A stretch of DNA of 64,000 nt from contig JAPNXP010000001.1 of assembly GCA_028753945.1 (NCBI GenBank), forward strand, positions 1,302,001-1,366,000. The letters run 5' to 3'. A model generated the notes under the pieces. It saw nothing but the letters and a program-made list of their open reading frames with translations, was not told where the DNA came from and searched no databases. Numbering within the stretch: position 1 is the first letter of the stretch; each line of letters starts with the position of its first letter. The position numbers and the translations under genes are program-made. Shown in pieces: positions 43,974 through 53,800 of this stretch. The DNA is from Hexactinellida sp. DTS-2022 (lineage: Eukaryota; Porifera; Hexactinellida).

Positions 43974-44900
43974 ATGGACCTAATTTATTCTATTTTTATT
44001 GCATTTAGTTTGGCATGTGTCCTAGGAGAGATCTTGGTAATTCCATTTAACGAGCACCACAATCTCACAATCGATTCAAATCAACTTGTGCCCCGACAAC
44101 AAAAAAATATTCATAACAGTAAACTACGCCTCGTGCCAGATGCCAGTGTTCCATACTTTTCCGAACTGAGTGAGCATTGTAAAGGTCTATTGACCAATTT
44201 TAGTGCAACTGTATCCACGTACTTAAAGTGTATGACTTACTATTCAAAACCTGCCAAATTGTGTCAGTCCTGTCAATACAAACTAACTGAACTTGAGAGA
44301 TCGTACAGAGACATCAAGGATGATAGCACGGAACCTGTTTGTCCCACGCTATTATTGTCTTCTGACAGTTTGCATATGATTGAACGAGAGTACGAGCATG
44401 CGCAGTATGTCTGGAAGATCGCAGATTGTGATTACTGCTACGATAATCCCGAAGTGAAGAGTGGAAAGTGGATTATTTCTAATACAACAAATGAGTTCTT
44501 CTATCTTTTCAATCGCACTATAGATTGTTTTGCTGCATTTCTTCCAATTAATAAAACTAACTCAACAAGAGGAAATCCAGGCATTTGCTCCAACTGTTCA
44601 CTGGAGTACTCATCCCTCGACCAAATGTTCCTCTCTACATTCCAGTTTGACGATGAGATTTGTACAGATATATTTGAAGCAATGAATTACACAAGAATTG
44701 TGTGGAGCAAACAGTACCAGTGTTATGCGAGAAAGAGGAATTTGCTGGAAATGGTTCCTATTATTTCTCTGCTCTTAGCTATTCCGATCTTCTTTTATCC
44801 AGGCATCAAAGTGACCATGGATATTTATGATTACAGACAAAAGAAGAAGGAAGAAGAGTTGGAAAGGTCTGGTTCAAATGATTATGAAATAAAATATTGA
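43974..44900 (+). CDS. OSTM1: Osteopetrosis-associated transmembrane protein 1-like
   Basis: 308-aa type I membrane protein. Signal peptide (residues 1-18), a Cys-rich luminal domain with many NxS/T sites and conserved blocks (CQSCQYKLTELERSYRDI, LLLSSDSLHM, IADCDYC, CSNCSLEYSSLDQMF, AMNYTRIVWSKQYQC), one membrane helix (about 257-278, ending FFYPGI) and a short charged tail. These match OSTM1, the beta subunit that stabilises the chloride/proton exchanger ClC-7 in lysosomes. No introns. AATAAA follows at 44940. Confidence 0.88.
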   Translation: MDLIYSIFIAFSLACVLGEILVIPFNEHHNLTIDSNQLVPRQQKNIHNSKLRLVPDASVPYFSELSEHCKGLLTNFSATVSTYLKCMTYYSKPAKLCQSCQYKLTELERSYRDIKDDSTEPVCPTLLLSSDSLHMIEREYEHAQYVWKIADCDYCYDNPEVKSGKWIISNTTNEFFYLFNRTIDCFAAFLPINKTNSTRGNPGICSNCSLEYSSLDQMFLSTFQFDDEICTDIFEAMNYTRIVWSKQYQCYARKRNLLEMVPIISLLLAIPIFFYPGIKVTMDIYDYRQKKKEEELERSGSNDYEIKY

Positions 44901-45534
44901 CGTAGTTAATTTATATTATATATACTAATGATTTGTTTGAATAAAATAAACAGGACTCGTAAGGGAATTTAATATCAATTTATAATCTCATTTTTTAAAT
45001 TACCAAACAAGTAATAAACAGATTTATATGAAATTACTTATATAGAGCTCAGCTCTAGTAGAGTTCAGTTTTTCACTATGTGTATTCAGCACTGAGAAAG
45101 GTCAGTTTTTTTCCAGAGTTTGAAATTGACCTTTAGAAAGTAAGCCTGGGCTTTTAGTATGGGAAAAAATCTGAACTCTACAAAGCTCAGCTCTATATAA
45201 GGATTCCCTAGAACATCAGGGGGAAAGTTGCGAGTTGTGGTATTGGTGAAAGGAAATATACAATCCATAAATTTCATAATAATATATACGTACAGTATAT
45301 ACATGTATATATAATAATATTGCCCTAATGACTTCACAAATTCTAACAAATGGGCAACATCGCAAACTCTAACAAATTAAATGACGACATATGTATAGCA
45401 AATACATTCGGATAAATGAATACATGCATACCTACATAATTCTGACAAAGACAGTACCCTATTTTATACCCAAACAATATACGTACTGTAATTCTTTTAG
45501 AGTGAATCTAGAACAGTAATTAATCGAGTGTAGA
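44901..45534. other. Intergenic DNA between OSTM1 and second NHL gene
   Basis: OSTM1 3' UTR, a MITE (45033-45210) and AT-rich DNA. No gene supported; a minus frame at 45086-45349 is made by the MITE. Confidence 0.5.
45033..45210. mobile_element. MITE with GAGCTGAGCTC ends, copy 2
   Basis: Reverse complement of 14056-14234, with ends TATATAGAGCTCAGCTCTAG and complement. About 178 bp. Noncoding. Confidence 0.85.
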
Positions 45535-46773
45535 ATGGCAACTGAGTTTGTAGCTGAAATGGAAGAGACGGCCAGAGAGCTGGAACGAATTCGAGGTGAA
45601 GTGATGATAGCTAAAAAGGAGTTACGAGTCCGATTTGAGCATTATTTCCAAGTGCTACGTGGTAAACACCTCGAACTGGTGGCACAGCTGGATGAAGTGG
45701 TCCGTGTGGCAGAGACACAAGTGGAGGAAAGACAGCTGAAGTTGAAACAGCTGAAAGTAACCAAAGTTGAAGTGTCACACAATCTCCAACACAATGAACT
45801 CAACGAGACGCTAATAAATGTGTCCCGAGAGTTGGACGAGAAGATACAGGGACTAGAGGCGACTGTGGGTTGGATTCCATCTGTGTGGCTCAAGTGGCAT
45901 GACGGGTGGTTGGAAGGTGGTATGGATGGATTGTGTCGCTTGTTTGAGAGTGTATCCTACGTGAACAGACATAAACCAGTGTGGTCTGGTGTTAATAATG
46001 GAAAGGGAAAGACGGAAATATATTTTCCCGGTGGTTTGTCAATAGACCCAGACAATGGCGATATATTTGTGTGTTGTTTTGTTGCAAATAAGATTCAGGT
46101 GTTTGACAAAGAAGGCAAATTTTCGAGAACAATTAATTCACTAGGAATAACTCATTATATTTCGATAACTGTCTCACTCCATCACCTGTTTGTCAGATGT
46201 CATATTCCACTTAGTATTTCTATCTACAAGCTAGATAAAGTGTCTGGGGACATTCTGTGTCGTGTTGAGACAGAGTATAGCATGTGTGGTCTGTCAGTTG
46301 ACACAGACACACTGTATGTAGGAATGAGTCCAACTAATCGAATATCTCATTTGAGAATTGAGGATTTGAGGTCTGTCAATATTATTCCGCTTAACTCTCC
46401 ACAAATAACAGAAGACACTAAGCTAGTCGACATAAAATTAGCTCCCTCTCTATTTATAGTCTTGTTTCGCGAGAGTCCCTACTCTGTACAATCTTTCTCC
46501 AGAGATGGGAACCTGATGCGTTTAATCGTATCACAGGAACAGCTGATTGATGCTCAATATTTCAGTCTGGACAGACACGTGAATATTATAATTAGTGACA
46601 TGTTCGCTCATAATATTAAGGTGTTCACAAGAGAGGGACAGCTTGTCAGTACAATTGGACACGAAGGGACAGGACCTGGAGAGTTCCAATCGCCTCATGG
46701 GATAGATATAAACAAGGAGGGACTTATTGTTGTTGTTGATCGGAAGGAATCTCGTTTATTGCAATTCTTTTGA
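45535..46773 (+). CDS. Coiled-coil NHL-repeat protein, second gene
   Basis: 412 aa. A long N-terminal coiled coil (about residues 1-115, rich in E, R, L and K) is followed by an NHL-type propeller (about 150-412): FPGGLSIDPDNGDIFVCCFV, MCGLSVDTDTLYVG, YFSLDRHVNIIISDMFAHNI and GEFQSPHGIDINKEGLIVVV. Blades are more diverged than in the 41918-43132 protein but the plan is the same, again with no RING or B-box. The two genes flank OSTM1 and point away from each other, suggesting local family expansion. Function unknown. Confidence 0.75.
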   Translation: MATEFVAEMEETARELERIRGEVMIAKKELRVRFEHYFQVLRGKHLELVAQLDEVVRVAETQVEERQLKLKQLKVTKVEVSHNLQHNELNETLINVSRELDEKIQGLEATVGWIPSVWLKWHDGWLEGGMDGLCRLFESVSYVNRHKPVWSGVNNGKGKTEIYFPGGLSIDPDNGDIFVCCFVANKIQVFDKEGKFSRTINSLGITHYISITVSLHHLFVRCHIPLSISIYKLDKVSGDILCRVETEYSMCGLSVDTDTLYVGMSPTNRISHLRIEDLRSVNIIPLNSPQITEDTKLVDIKLAPSLFIVLFRESPYSVQSFSRDGNLMRLIVSQEQLIDAQYFSLDRHVNIIISDMFAHNIKVFTREGQLVSTIGHEGTGPGEFQSPHGIDINKEGLIVVVDRKESRLLQFF

Positions 46774-47216
46774 ACCTTTATTTATTTACAAGTTAATTGT
46801 AATTTAGAGTATTTTTGTGACTTTATACACTTAAATACCTCCCTATTTCACGTTTTTTTACCATTTTGTTATACAAAAGGATTATATGTTAGTTACACAT
46901 TGGTTAATTGTTACGTAACTTTTAAACTCGCTAACGTAACCTGAAGGCAGCTATTAAGTTTATATACTAGCCAATCCCTGGTTCAGAAATTTGAGTGAGT
47001 GCCATTGCCTTATGTAGAATGCTACGACTCAAGTTTTATTGGATTATTGAAACTAGTATGGAGTTCCAATTCCAAACAATAATATTTATTATTATAGACC
47101 AAATATAGCCGTTGTAAACTTGAGTAGATCGGCGAATTTATTGAAAACTTGAGCATATTTGGAATCTTCCAATAAAACTTGAGCATATTTGGAATTTTTC
47201 AAAAAACTTGAGTATA
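46774..47216. repeat. Intergenic DNA with AACTTGAGCATATTTGGAAT repeats
   Basis: Three to four imperfect copies of a ~37-bp unit around AAAACTTGAGCATATTTGG lie at 47115-47215, just before the next MITE. The rest is AT-rich without features. Confidence 0.6.
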
Positions 47217-47384
47217 CAGTCGACTCCGGTTAATAGATTTGCCCGCTTAATGGGGTCAAAATTTCACAGGATTTATAGGACGGAATGACAGTTTGACTTA
47301 AAATATTTTCGGTTAATATATTTCTCTGCTTAATCGGGTCAAAGGTAACCTGGTCCCGAGGTGACTATTAAGCGGAGTCGACTG
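47217..47384. mobile_element. 168-bp pogo-like MITE, TA duplication
   Basis: Ends CAGTCGACTCCGGTTAATAG and complement, flanked by TA. Same family as 14906-15007 with a longer interior. Confidence 0.85.
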
Positions 47385-47853
47385 TATTTGGAATTTTATA
47401 AAAAAATAAATATCGGAATTTTCACAATATTAATATCATCGAGACCAAGTGGTTTGTAGGCAAGAAAAAATTAGCCCAAAAGTTACCCGACCCTAGACAG
47501 AAACTGAGTACGGCAAAGATCGGCTATCACACATTCACATTGTAATTCGTATAATCAAACAAAGATAACTTTAAATGCCATACGTAGTTAATTATTAAGT
47601 TGTTATTCGAGGACAGTAATTATGCAAATAAGAAATACCTTGGCTTCAATCCCTTTTGGCTGGCGGGACTAAAAGTATAGTTGACCTTCACCGCTTGGCT
47701 CCATTGGAGGTAAATCACCCATTAACCCCACCCCAGGCCCAGAACCCCTATGCGTATGTGAGGACCATTATTACATTTAGAGTTTAATTCTACCGACAAA
47801 TAAGGATTACACATAAATCTAATACGTACCACCTAATAATTATCTGAGTTAGT
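47385..47853. other. Intergenic DNA
   Basis: 3' flank of the minus-strand COMTD1 gene. No feature seen. Confidence 0.4.
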
Positions 47854-48639
47854 TTATAACTTCATTAGGAGAGTAACGCCATCTGCAATAGGTAGCATGA
47901 CTAACTGAAACCGAGCGTCATCTCTCAGCTTTATGTTCATCTCTCTAATGCCTATAGTATCCGTATTGGTGGTGCTAGCGTCTAAAACCCTCCCGGACCA
48001 TAGCACGTTATCTATGACGTAGACTCCTCCCTTCCGTAACAGCTGATAGCCCAGGTCAACGTACCGACTGTAGTTCTCTTTGTCTGCGTCCAGAAATATA
48101 ATGTCGAAGGTGTCAGCTGCCCCCTCTGAGATCAGTTCCTGCAGGGTCTCGAGGGCGGGCTTTATGCGCAGGTCGATCTTGCTGAGAACGCCTGCTCTCT
48201 CCCAGAAGGGCCTCCCAATGGCCGCGAACTCTTCGCTTACGTCACAGCCGACTATCGTACCGTCCCTAGGTAGAACCAGGGATACTGCTAGCAGACTTAG
48301 CCCGGTGTACACTCCGATGTCGATAGCTTTCCTCGCTCCGATGAGAGAGGCTAGGAACCCTAGGAACTGGGTTTGCTCCGGCGGGGTACTCATCCTATTC
48401 GCCGGGTGTGCCAGGGTGACTGAACGCAGTTCTGTTAGGTTCGGATCTTCTCGTGGTGTTACGGAGTGCTCATAAATGTAAGCCATGATTGGACTGTCTC
48501 GTTTTTGGACTTTAGATAACCCAGCTAGCATGTTTGGGCTGACAAGACCAGATCTCAGGAGTTTGTATACAGCAACAGCTCCAACCAATATGCAAGCACC
48601 AGTGCCAATTGCGGTGTAGAGAGTAGTTTTGTCGCTCAT
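47854..48639 (-). CDS. COMTD1: Catechol O-methyltransferase domain-containing protein 1
   Basis: 261 aa, matching the usual 262. An N-terminal membrane anchor (about residues 9-29, IGTGACILVGAVAVYKLL) is followed by a class I SAM-dependent methyltransferase of the COMT/CCoAMT type: AIDIGVYTGLSLLAVSLVLP (SAM loop), DGTIVGCDVSEEFAAIGRPF, FDIIFLDADKENYSRYV (metal and SAM site) and GGVYVIDNVLWSGRVLD. The physiological substrate is not established in the family; vertebrate COMTD1 is linked to mitochondria. Single exon. Confidence 0.92.
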   Translation of the reverse strand: MSDKTTLYTAIGTGACILVGAVAVYKLLRSGLVSPNMLAGLSKVQKRDSPIMAYIYEHSVTPREDPNLTELRSVTLAHPANRMSTPPEQTQFLGFLASLIGARKAIDIGVYTGLSLLAVSLVLPRDGTIVGCDVSEEFAAIGRPFWERAGVLSKIDLRIKPALETLQELISEGAADTFDIIFLDADKENYSRYVDLGYQLLRKGGVYVIDNVLWSGRVLDASTTNTDTIGIREMNIKLRDDARFQLVMLPIADGVTLLMKL

Positions 48640-49094
48640 TCTTGGATTCAGTCTAGTATTGGAATGTCTTACAGTAATTAATTAATACAAAATTAGTCTG
48701 TAAGTTGGCCTTCCTGAAGTTATTTACAACCTAGGTATCCAAACTTTTTCCATTCACGACCCTATTTTTTGGTTCGACACACTTGTCCAAAAGCCATCAA
48801 AATCCGGTTCCGGTGTAAACGCGTTTTGGGGACGCCCAGCGTTTTAGGAACCACGTCCCTAAATCGCTAGCGTTTTGGCCCCCCTGGGCTTTAAAACACT
48901 AGCGATATAGGGACGGGGGGTCCCTAAAACGCGTCTCGCGACCCTGGTATGAAGAACCAGGCTTTCATCAAGGCAAAAAATTTTAAGTTTGAGCTCACTC
49001 ACACGCGCCTAAAATACTCAATTTGTATTACGTCGTCTATGGGAGCATCTCTCGATTTTCGCGCGCCTAGAAAAGTTTCCTTTCAAAATAACGC

Positions 49095-49136
49095 GCCTGG
49101 AGCCTGGAGCCTGGAGCCTGGAGCCTGGAGCCTGGA
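49095..49136. repeat. Microsatellite (GCCTGGA)6
   Basis: Six perfect 7-bp units. Confidence 0.95.
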
Positions 49137-49513
49137 TGAAACCCTGTGAAGAACCTGATTTATACTATTCTAAATTCTTCCAACTTATCTATTGTAGTTT
49201 ATGTCTGCGTGCACACCACGATTAATTGAGGCATAATTCACTTTCTGAGATTATATGAATTCTCTGTGTCACCAAACTAGTCCCGAGAACAAGATTGGTC
49301 CGGTGTGAAGTGAATCAGAGAATCCTGTTCCTCAAGCAATATCCCTTCGGAATAATGGTCCTCAAACAAAATTTCGAGATAGAGACAGTTTCGATTTATT
49401 CGTGTATTGAAATGGTAGACACTATATTCACTCATTCAAAAAAATGCGCCTAGATTTAGTTTGAGCTCGCTCATACGTGCCTAAAATACTCCATTTGTAT
49501 TACGTCTATGAGT

Positions 49514-49931
49514 TGTCACGGAAATTTTGGTCCCCTTGGAAAATTGGTCCGGGGGGACCAAAATTTTCATGGAAATTTGGTCCTTCTGTGGAAAATTGGT
49601 CCCTCTGAGGTTTGTGTTTATTAGTTGCCGTATTTACTAGAATAGTAGCCTAGGCAATTTTTCGTCTTATTGGGGACAAAAAAAAATTATGAATAAGCCT
49701 GTCACTGGAAAATTGGGTCCCGAAAAATTGATCCGGGACCAAAATTCCATGGAAAACTGGTCCTAGGACCAGTTTTCCATGAAATTTTGCTATTGGTCCC
49801 CGCGGACCAATTTACCTGAAAAAATTGGTCCGGGGGACCAATATTCCATGGAAATGTGGTCCTAGGACCAGTTTTCCATGGAATTTTGGTCCCCCGGACC
49901 AATTTTTTCGGGGACCAATTTTCCAGTGACA
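49514..49931. mobile_element. Nested element E: TGTCAC ends, TTGGTCC hairpin words
   Basis: Left end TGTCACGGAAATTTTGG, right end the complement of TGTCACTGGAAAATTGG, with an inner start of the same end at 49700. The 232 bp from 49700 to 49931 are mostly interleaved palindromes of GGTCCTAGGACC and CCATGGAAAA words. A possible GAGT duplication (49510-49513 and 49933-49936, one base offset) is weak. It was inserted into sequence related to 49033-49085. Confidence 0.65.
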
Positions 49932-50899
49932 GGAGTATCTCTTGATTTTCCGCGTTTAGAAAAAAATCCATTCAAAATTACGCGGCTCGCATGTGTCTGG
50001 ATGAACCTTGTCTGGTATTCACCGTGTTTCCAAAGGGTTGTATACAGTGTTTTTTTAAGGATTTGCTTAGGGGCCCTACCAACAATTAGAGGCCCTCACT
50101 CTACATTTCATGATATTGAGTACTTAGCACGTTAAAAATTAGAGGCCCATTGAGAAAAATTAGAAGCCCATTTTGGGCCTCTAATTTGCCTTAAAAAAAC
50201 ACTGGTTGTATATCAGTAGACTTTTCTATTATTATTATTTTTAGTTATTGCACAGTTTATAAATTATTGCATATAAGGCAGGTGTAAGCGCTTTGGGGAC
50301 CCCAGCGTTTAGGCAACTTTTTGTAAGCACAAAGCGTGATATTTTGTCCTTTTTTTGAAAACAAGCGTGAGATTTTGACTAAAAAGCGTGGAAAACAATT
50401 TTTCACCACAAAAATCAGTATATTGAGGGGTTTTTTTAGCGTCCACCCCTTAATTTTAGCTACTTTCTCAGGCGCGGGACGTCCTTTCTAACGTGAGGTT
50501 TTGAATGTAAGCGTGAGATCGTGAGATTTAGAAAAAGCGTGAGATTCACGCCTAAAGCGTGATAATTGGCAACCCTGATCCGTCCCCATATCGCTAGTGT
50601 TTTAAAGCCCAGGGGGGCCCAAAACGCTAGCGATTTAGGGACGTGGTACCTAAAACGCTGGGGTCCCCATAACGCGTTTACACCGGATTATGGTGATAAA
50701 CAGATAATCCCTTTTGATACTATTATAATTAGACGGATCTTTCAGTTACTGCGTGACAGATCTAATCAATAGAATATAATTTAGTTACAACCAGGAATAA
50801 TTTTGACTAGGCAGTTTTGCTATTCCTCATTCCTTACCTTAGTTACTCATTATTTATATCAGCTGTTAGCCTGTTACATTAGTATCGCTATTTATTCCC

Positions 50900-53800
50900 A
50901 TGACGTCCGAGTCTAACTCGCTAGCGGACTTGGAGGAAACCGACCGATCTGAGTTTGCCCGTCCCCCCACGCCCCCCTCCCCCGCCCCCTCCCCCTCCCT
51001 CTCGGACAGGTTCGAGGCCCCCACCTCGCTGGCGCGGGCCCGGGAGCTGTCTCTCGAGATCCTGGAGGGGATCCGCGAGGAGATCCGGCGGGAGGAGGGT
51101 GTGGAGGTTGCCTGGTGCGAGGAGCACTTCCGAGAGACGGAGAACTTCCTCATGGACCGGAAGTCCGCTCCGGTGCTGCTCACGTACCGAGACGAGCTGA
51201 GCGGGGAGCTGAAGGTGACGCAGGCCGCGCCGCTGTCGGGCCCGCTCCCCAAACACTTGTTCTTCCTTCTGAAGCTGGAGGAGGAGGGGCAGCTGCAGAG
51301 GGGCCGTCTGCAGGAGAGCCACCTGATGAGTCTCCTCAAGCAGATGCAGACCGTGTACGCACCCATCTTCTTCAAGGCGGGCTACTGGCCCGGTAATGTC
51401 AAGAACGAGCTCTCCTCGCACCTGCACAGGTTCCTGGCCGGCCTCACCGACAGCCAGCAGGCGCGCGGCGGACAGACGGTCCTCTACATTCCGAACGAGG
51501 GTCCGCTGATGTCGAGCGAGACCGCGGCGCAGTCCCGCGAGCTGGTGCAGCGGCTCGAGACGGCCATGATCCACTGGACGCGGCAGATCAAAGACGTGCT
51601 GGGCGCGCAGGACTCGGTCGAGACCTCCGACAGCGACGGCCCTCTGGAGGAGATCCAGTTCTGGCGGGACCGCTGCGAGAACCTGTCGGGCATCAGCTCG
51701 CAGCTGCGCGACCCCAAGGTGGCTCGGATCTCGGAGATCCTGGAGCAGACCCAGTCTTCCTATCTGGCCTCCTTCCTGAAGATCAGCCGCATGATCCAGG
51801 AGGGCTCCGGCACCGCGGAGAGCAACGTGCAGTTCCTGTCTCTGCTGCGCGGGCCCTGCGAGGCCCTCAGTCGCGCCCCGCCCGCGGAGATCCCCGCCCT
51901 CCTTCCCGAGATCCTCTCCGTCACGCGGGTCATATGGCTGCACTCGCAGCACTACAACACGCCCGAGCGGTTGACAGGACTGCTGCGCAAGGTCAGCAAC
52001 GAGATAATCACTCGCTGCTGCGAGCACATCTCTCTGGAAGACCTCTTCGCTGGGAACATCAAAGCCAGCCAGGCGTCCCTGCGCGAGAGCATCGGCTGCT
52101 GCGAGCACTGGCGCCAGCTGTATCTGGACACCGCCAAGCTGCACAGCACCAAGAGCCCCGCGCGGCAGTGGATCCTCGACGAGTCCAGCATCTTCACGCA
52201 GGTGGACGCCTTCATCCAGAGGTGCAGAGACCTGCTGGACGTGTGCGAGGGACAGATACACTTCGGGCGGTGGTGGGACGGGAGCAAGCTGCCGCTGCCC
52301 TGCATCCCTGGTTCGCGAGGCTCCGAGCTGATGCGCAGTCTGCAGGAGATAGAAGCCACCTTCGAGAAGTACATGCGAGAGCTGAGAGAGATAAAGCCGT
52401 TCATCCTAGACATCAAGAGCACGGTCTGGAACGAGAGATCCAACTCGTTCCGCGGCGGCATCAAGGAGATGGAAGTCATGATGCAGAATGCGCTCAGCAC
52501 CGCTTTCGAGTCCGTGACGCTCGTGGAGGAGGGCGTCAGTCTGCTGGACGCGTTCCACCATCTCAGCTCGCGCGAGTCGATCCGTCGCACGCTCAACCAG
52601 AAGACCGTGGAGGTGTATCATCACTTCATGGCGGAGATGAACCGAGTTAAAGCCGAGTACAACGCGCGCGCCCCGCGCCTGGGCCCCTACCTGCCGCACT
52701 ACGGAGGCATGGCCACCTGGGCGCGCAAGCTGAAGATGCGCATCGACAAGCCCATGCGCGTCCTGGAGCGGGCGCACTACCTGCACCACGTGGGACAGGG
52801 GGAGGAGGCCAAACACCAGTACGACCGTCTAGCCAACAGCCTGAGCGTGTTCGTCACCAAGATGTTTGACGACTGGGCCTCTTGCATCGACAAGGACGTG
52901 AGCAAGCTGCTGGACAGCTACCTGATGTGCAGGGGCGGGCCCGAGGGGCTGCTGCTGGACCTGCGGTTCCCGAGACAGCTGCTGAAGCTCCTCCCCGAGA
53001 TCCATTACTGGGAGAAGCTGCGCTTCGAGATCCCCAACTACACCACCGAGGTGTACTCCAAGCGCGAGGAGCTGCGAGCGCTCAGGGAGCACGTGCTGCT
53101 CGTCGTCCGGGACTACAACAAGATCGTGACGCTGCTAACAGCTGACGAGCGGAAGCTGTTCAAGGAGCGCATCCGCTACCTCGACAAGAAGGTGCAGACT
53201 GGTCTCTCGAAGCTGACCTGGATGAGCAAGGGCGTGTCCGAGTCCTACATAACCCAGTGCCGGCAGTACGCCAAGGAGGTCAAGCTGTCCGTCAAGCTGT
53301 ACAAGGGGAACTCCAAGCGCGTGGGCCAGCTGTGCAAGGGCCTGTCGGAGCTGCTGCTGATCCGACACGAGACGCCCGTCAAGACGCTCTTCGAGAAGGA
53401 CGAGTTCCTGCGGGAGCAGGTGGCGCACCGCAAGAGCACCGGGGACCGGATCCGACAGAGACACGAAGAGGTCGTGAGCATAATCCGCGAAACGGCCGCT
53501 GTCTTCTCGCACGACGGGCCCGAGATACAGACATACCTACAGCGCTATACGGTAACCATGGACCATCTGGTTGAAGAGGCGCTTAGGCTGAATGTGAAAT
53601 GGTCGCTCCAGGAGCTGAACAAGGCCGTGAATGGGGACGGACGGACGGCCGCGGAGCCCTTCTGTCTCGTGAAGGTCATGCTCACCTCCGTGGAGAGCTC
53701 CCCCGCGCGAGTCGACTACATCCCCAGACTGGAACAGCTGACTGATTACGTGACGTCATGCGCCACAGAGCTGACACTCACCCTGGCCGGCATCCACCGC

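Larger units (their letters stand above)
48814..50682. mobile_element. Non-autonomous element D: TGTAAACGCG ends, CGCTAGCG/GGGG arms, with nested inserts
   Basis: Ends TGTAAACGCGTTTTGGGGAC and complement, with arms of about 125 bp containing AACGCTAGCGATTTAGGGAC-like words. Flanked by CCGG (48810-48813, 50683-50686). The 1.87-kb body includes a 7-bp microsatellite, a nested TTGGTCC element (49514-49931) and palindromic gene-desert sequence. A frame at 48949-49149 reads through repeats. No transposase. Confidence 0.8.

Noticed and set aside
48949-49149. 66-codon frame ending in GAWSLEP repeats
   Set aside because: The repeats are translation of a 7-bp microsatellite inside element D.
51934-52650. 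Long alternative frames inside DNAH2, both strands
   Set aside because: High GC content leaves few stops; they overlap a fully homologous dynein frame and have no features of their own.
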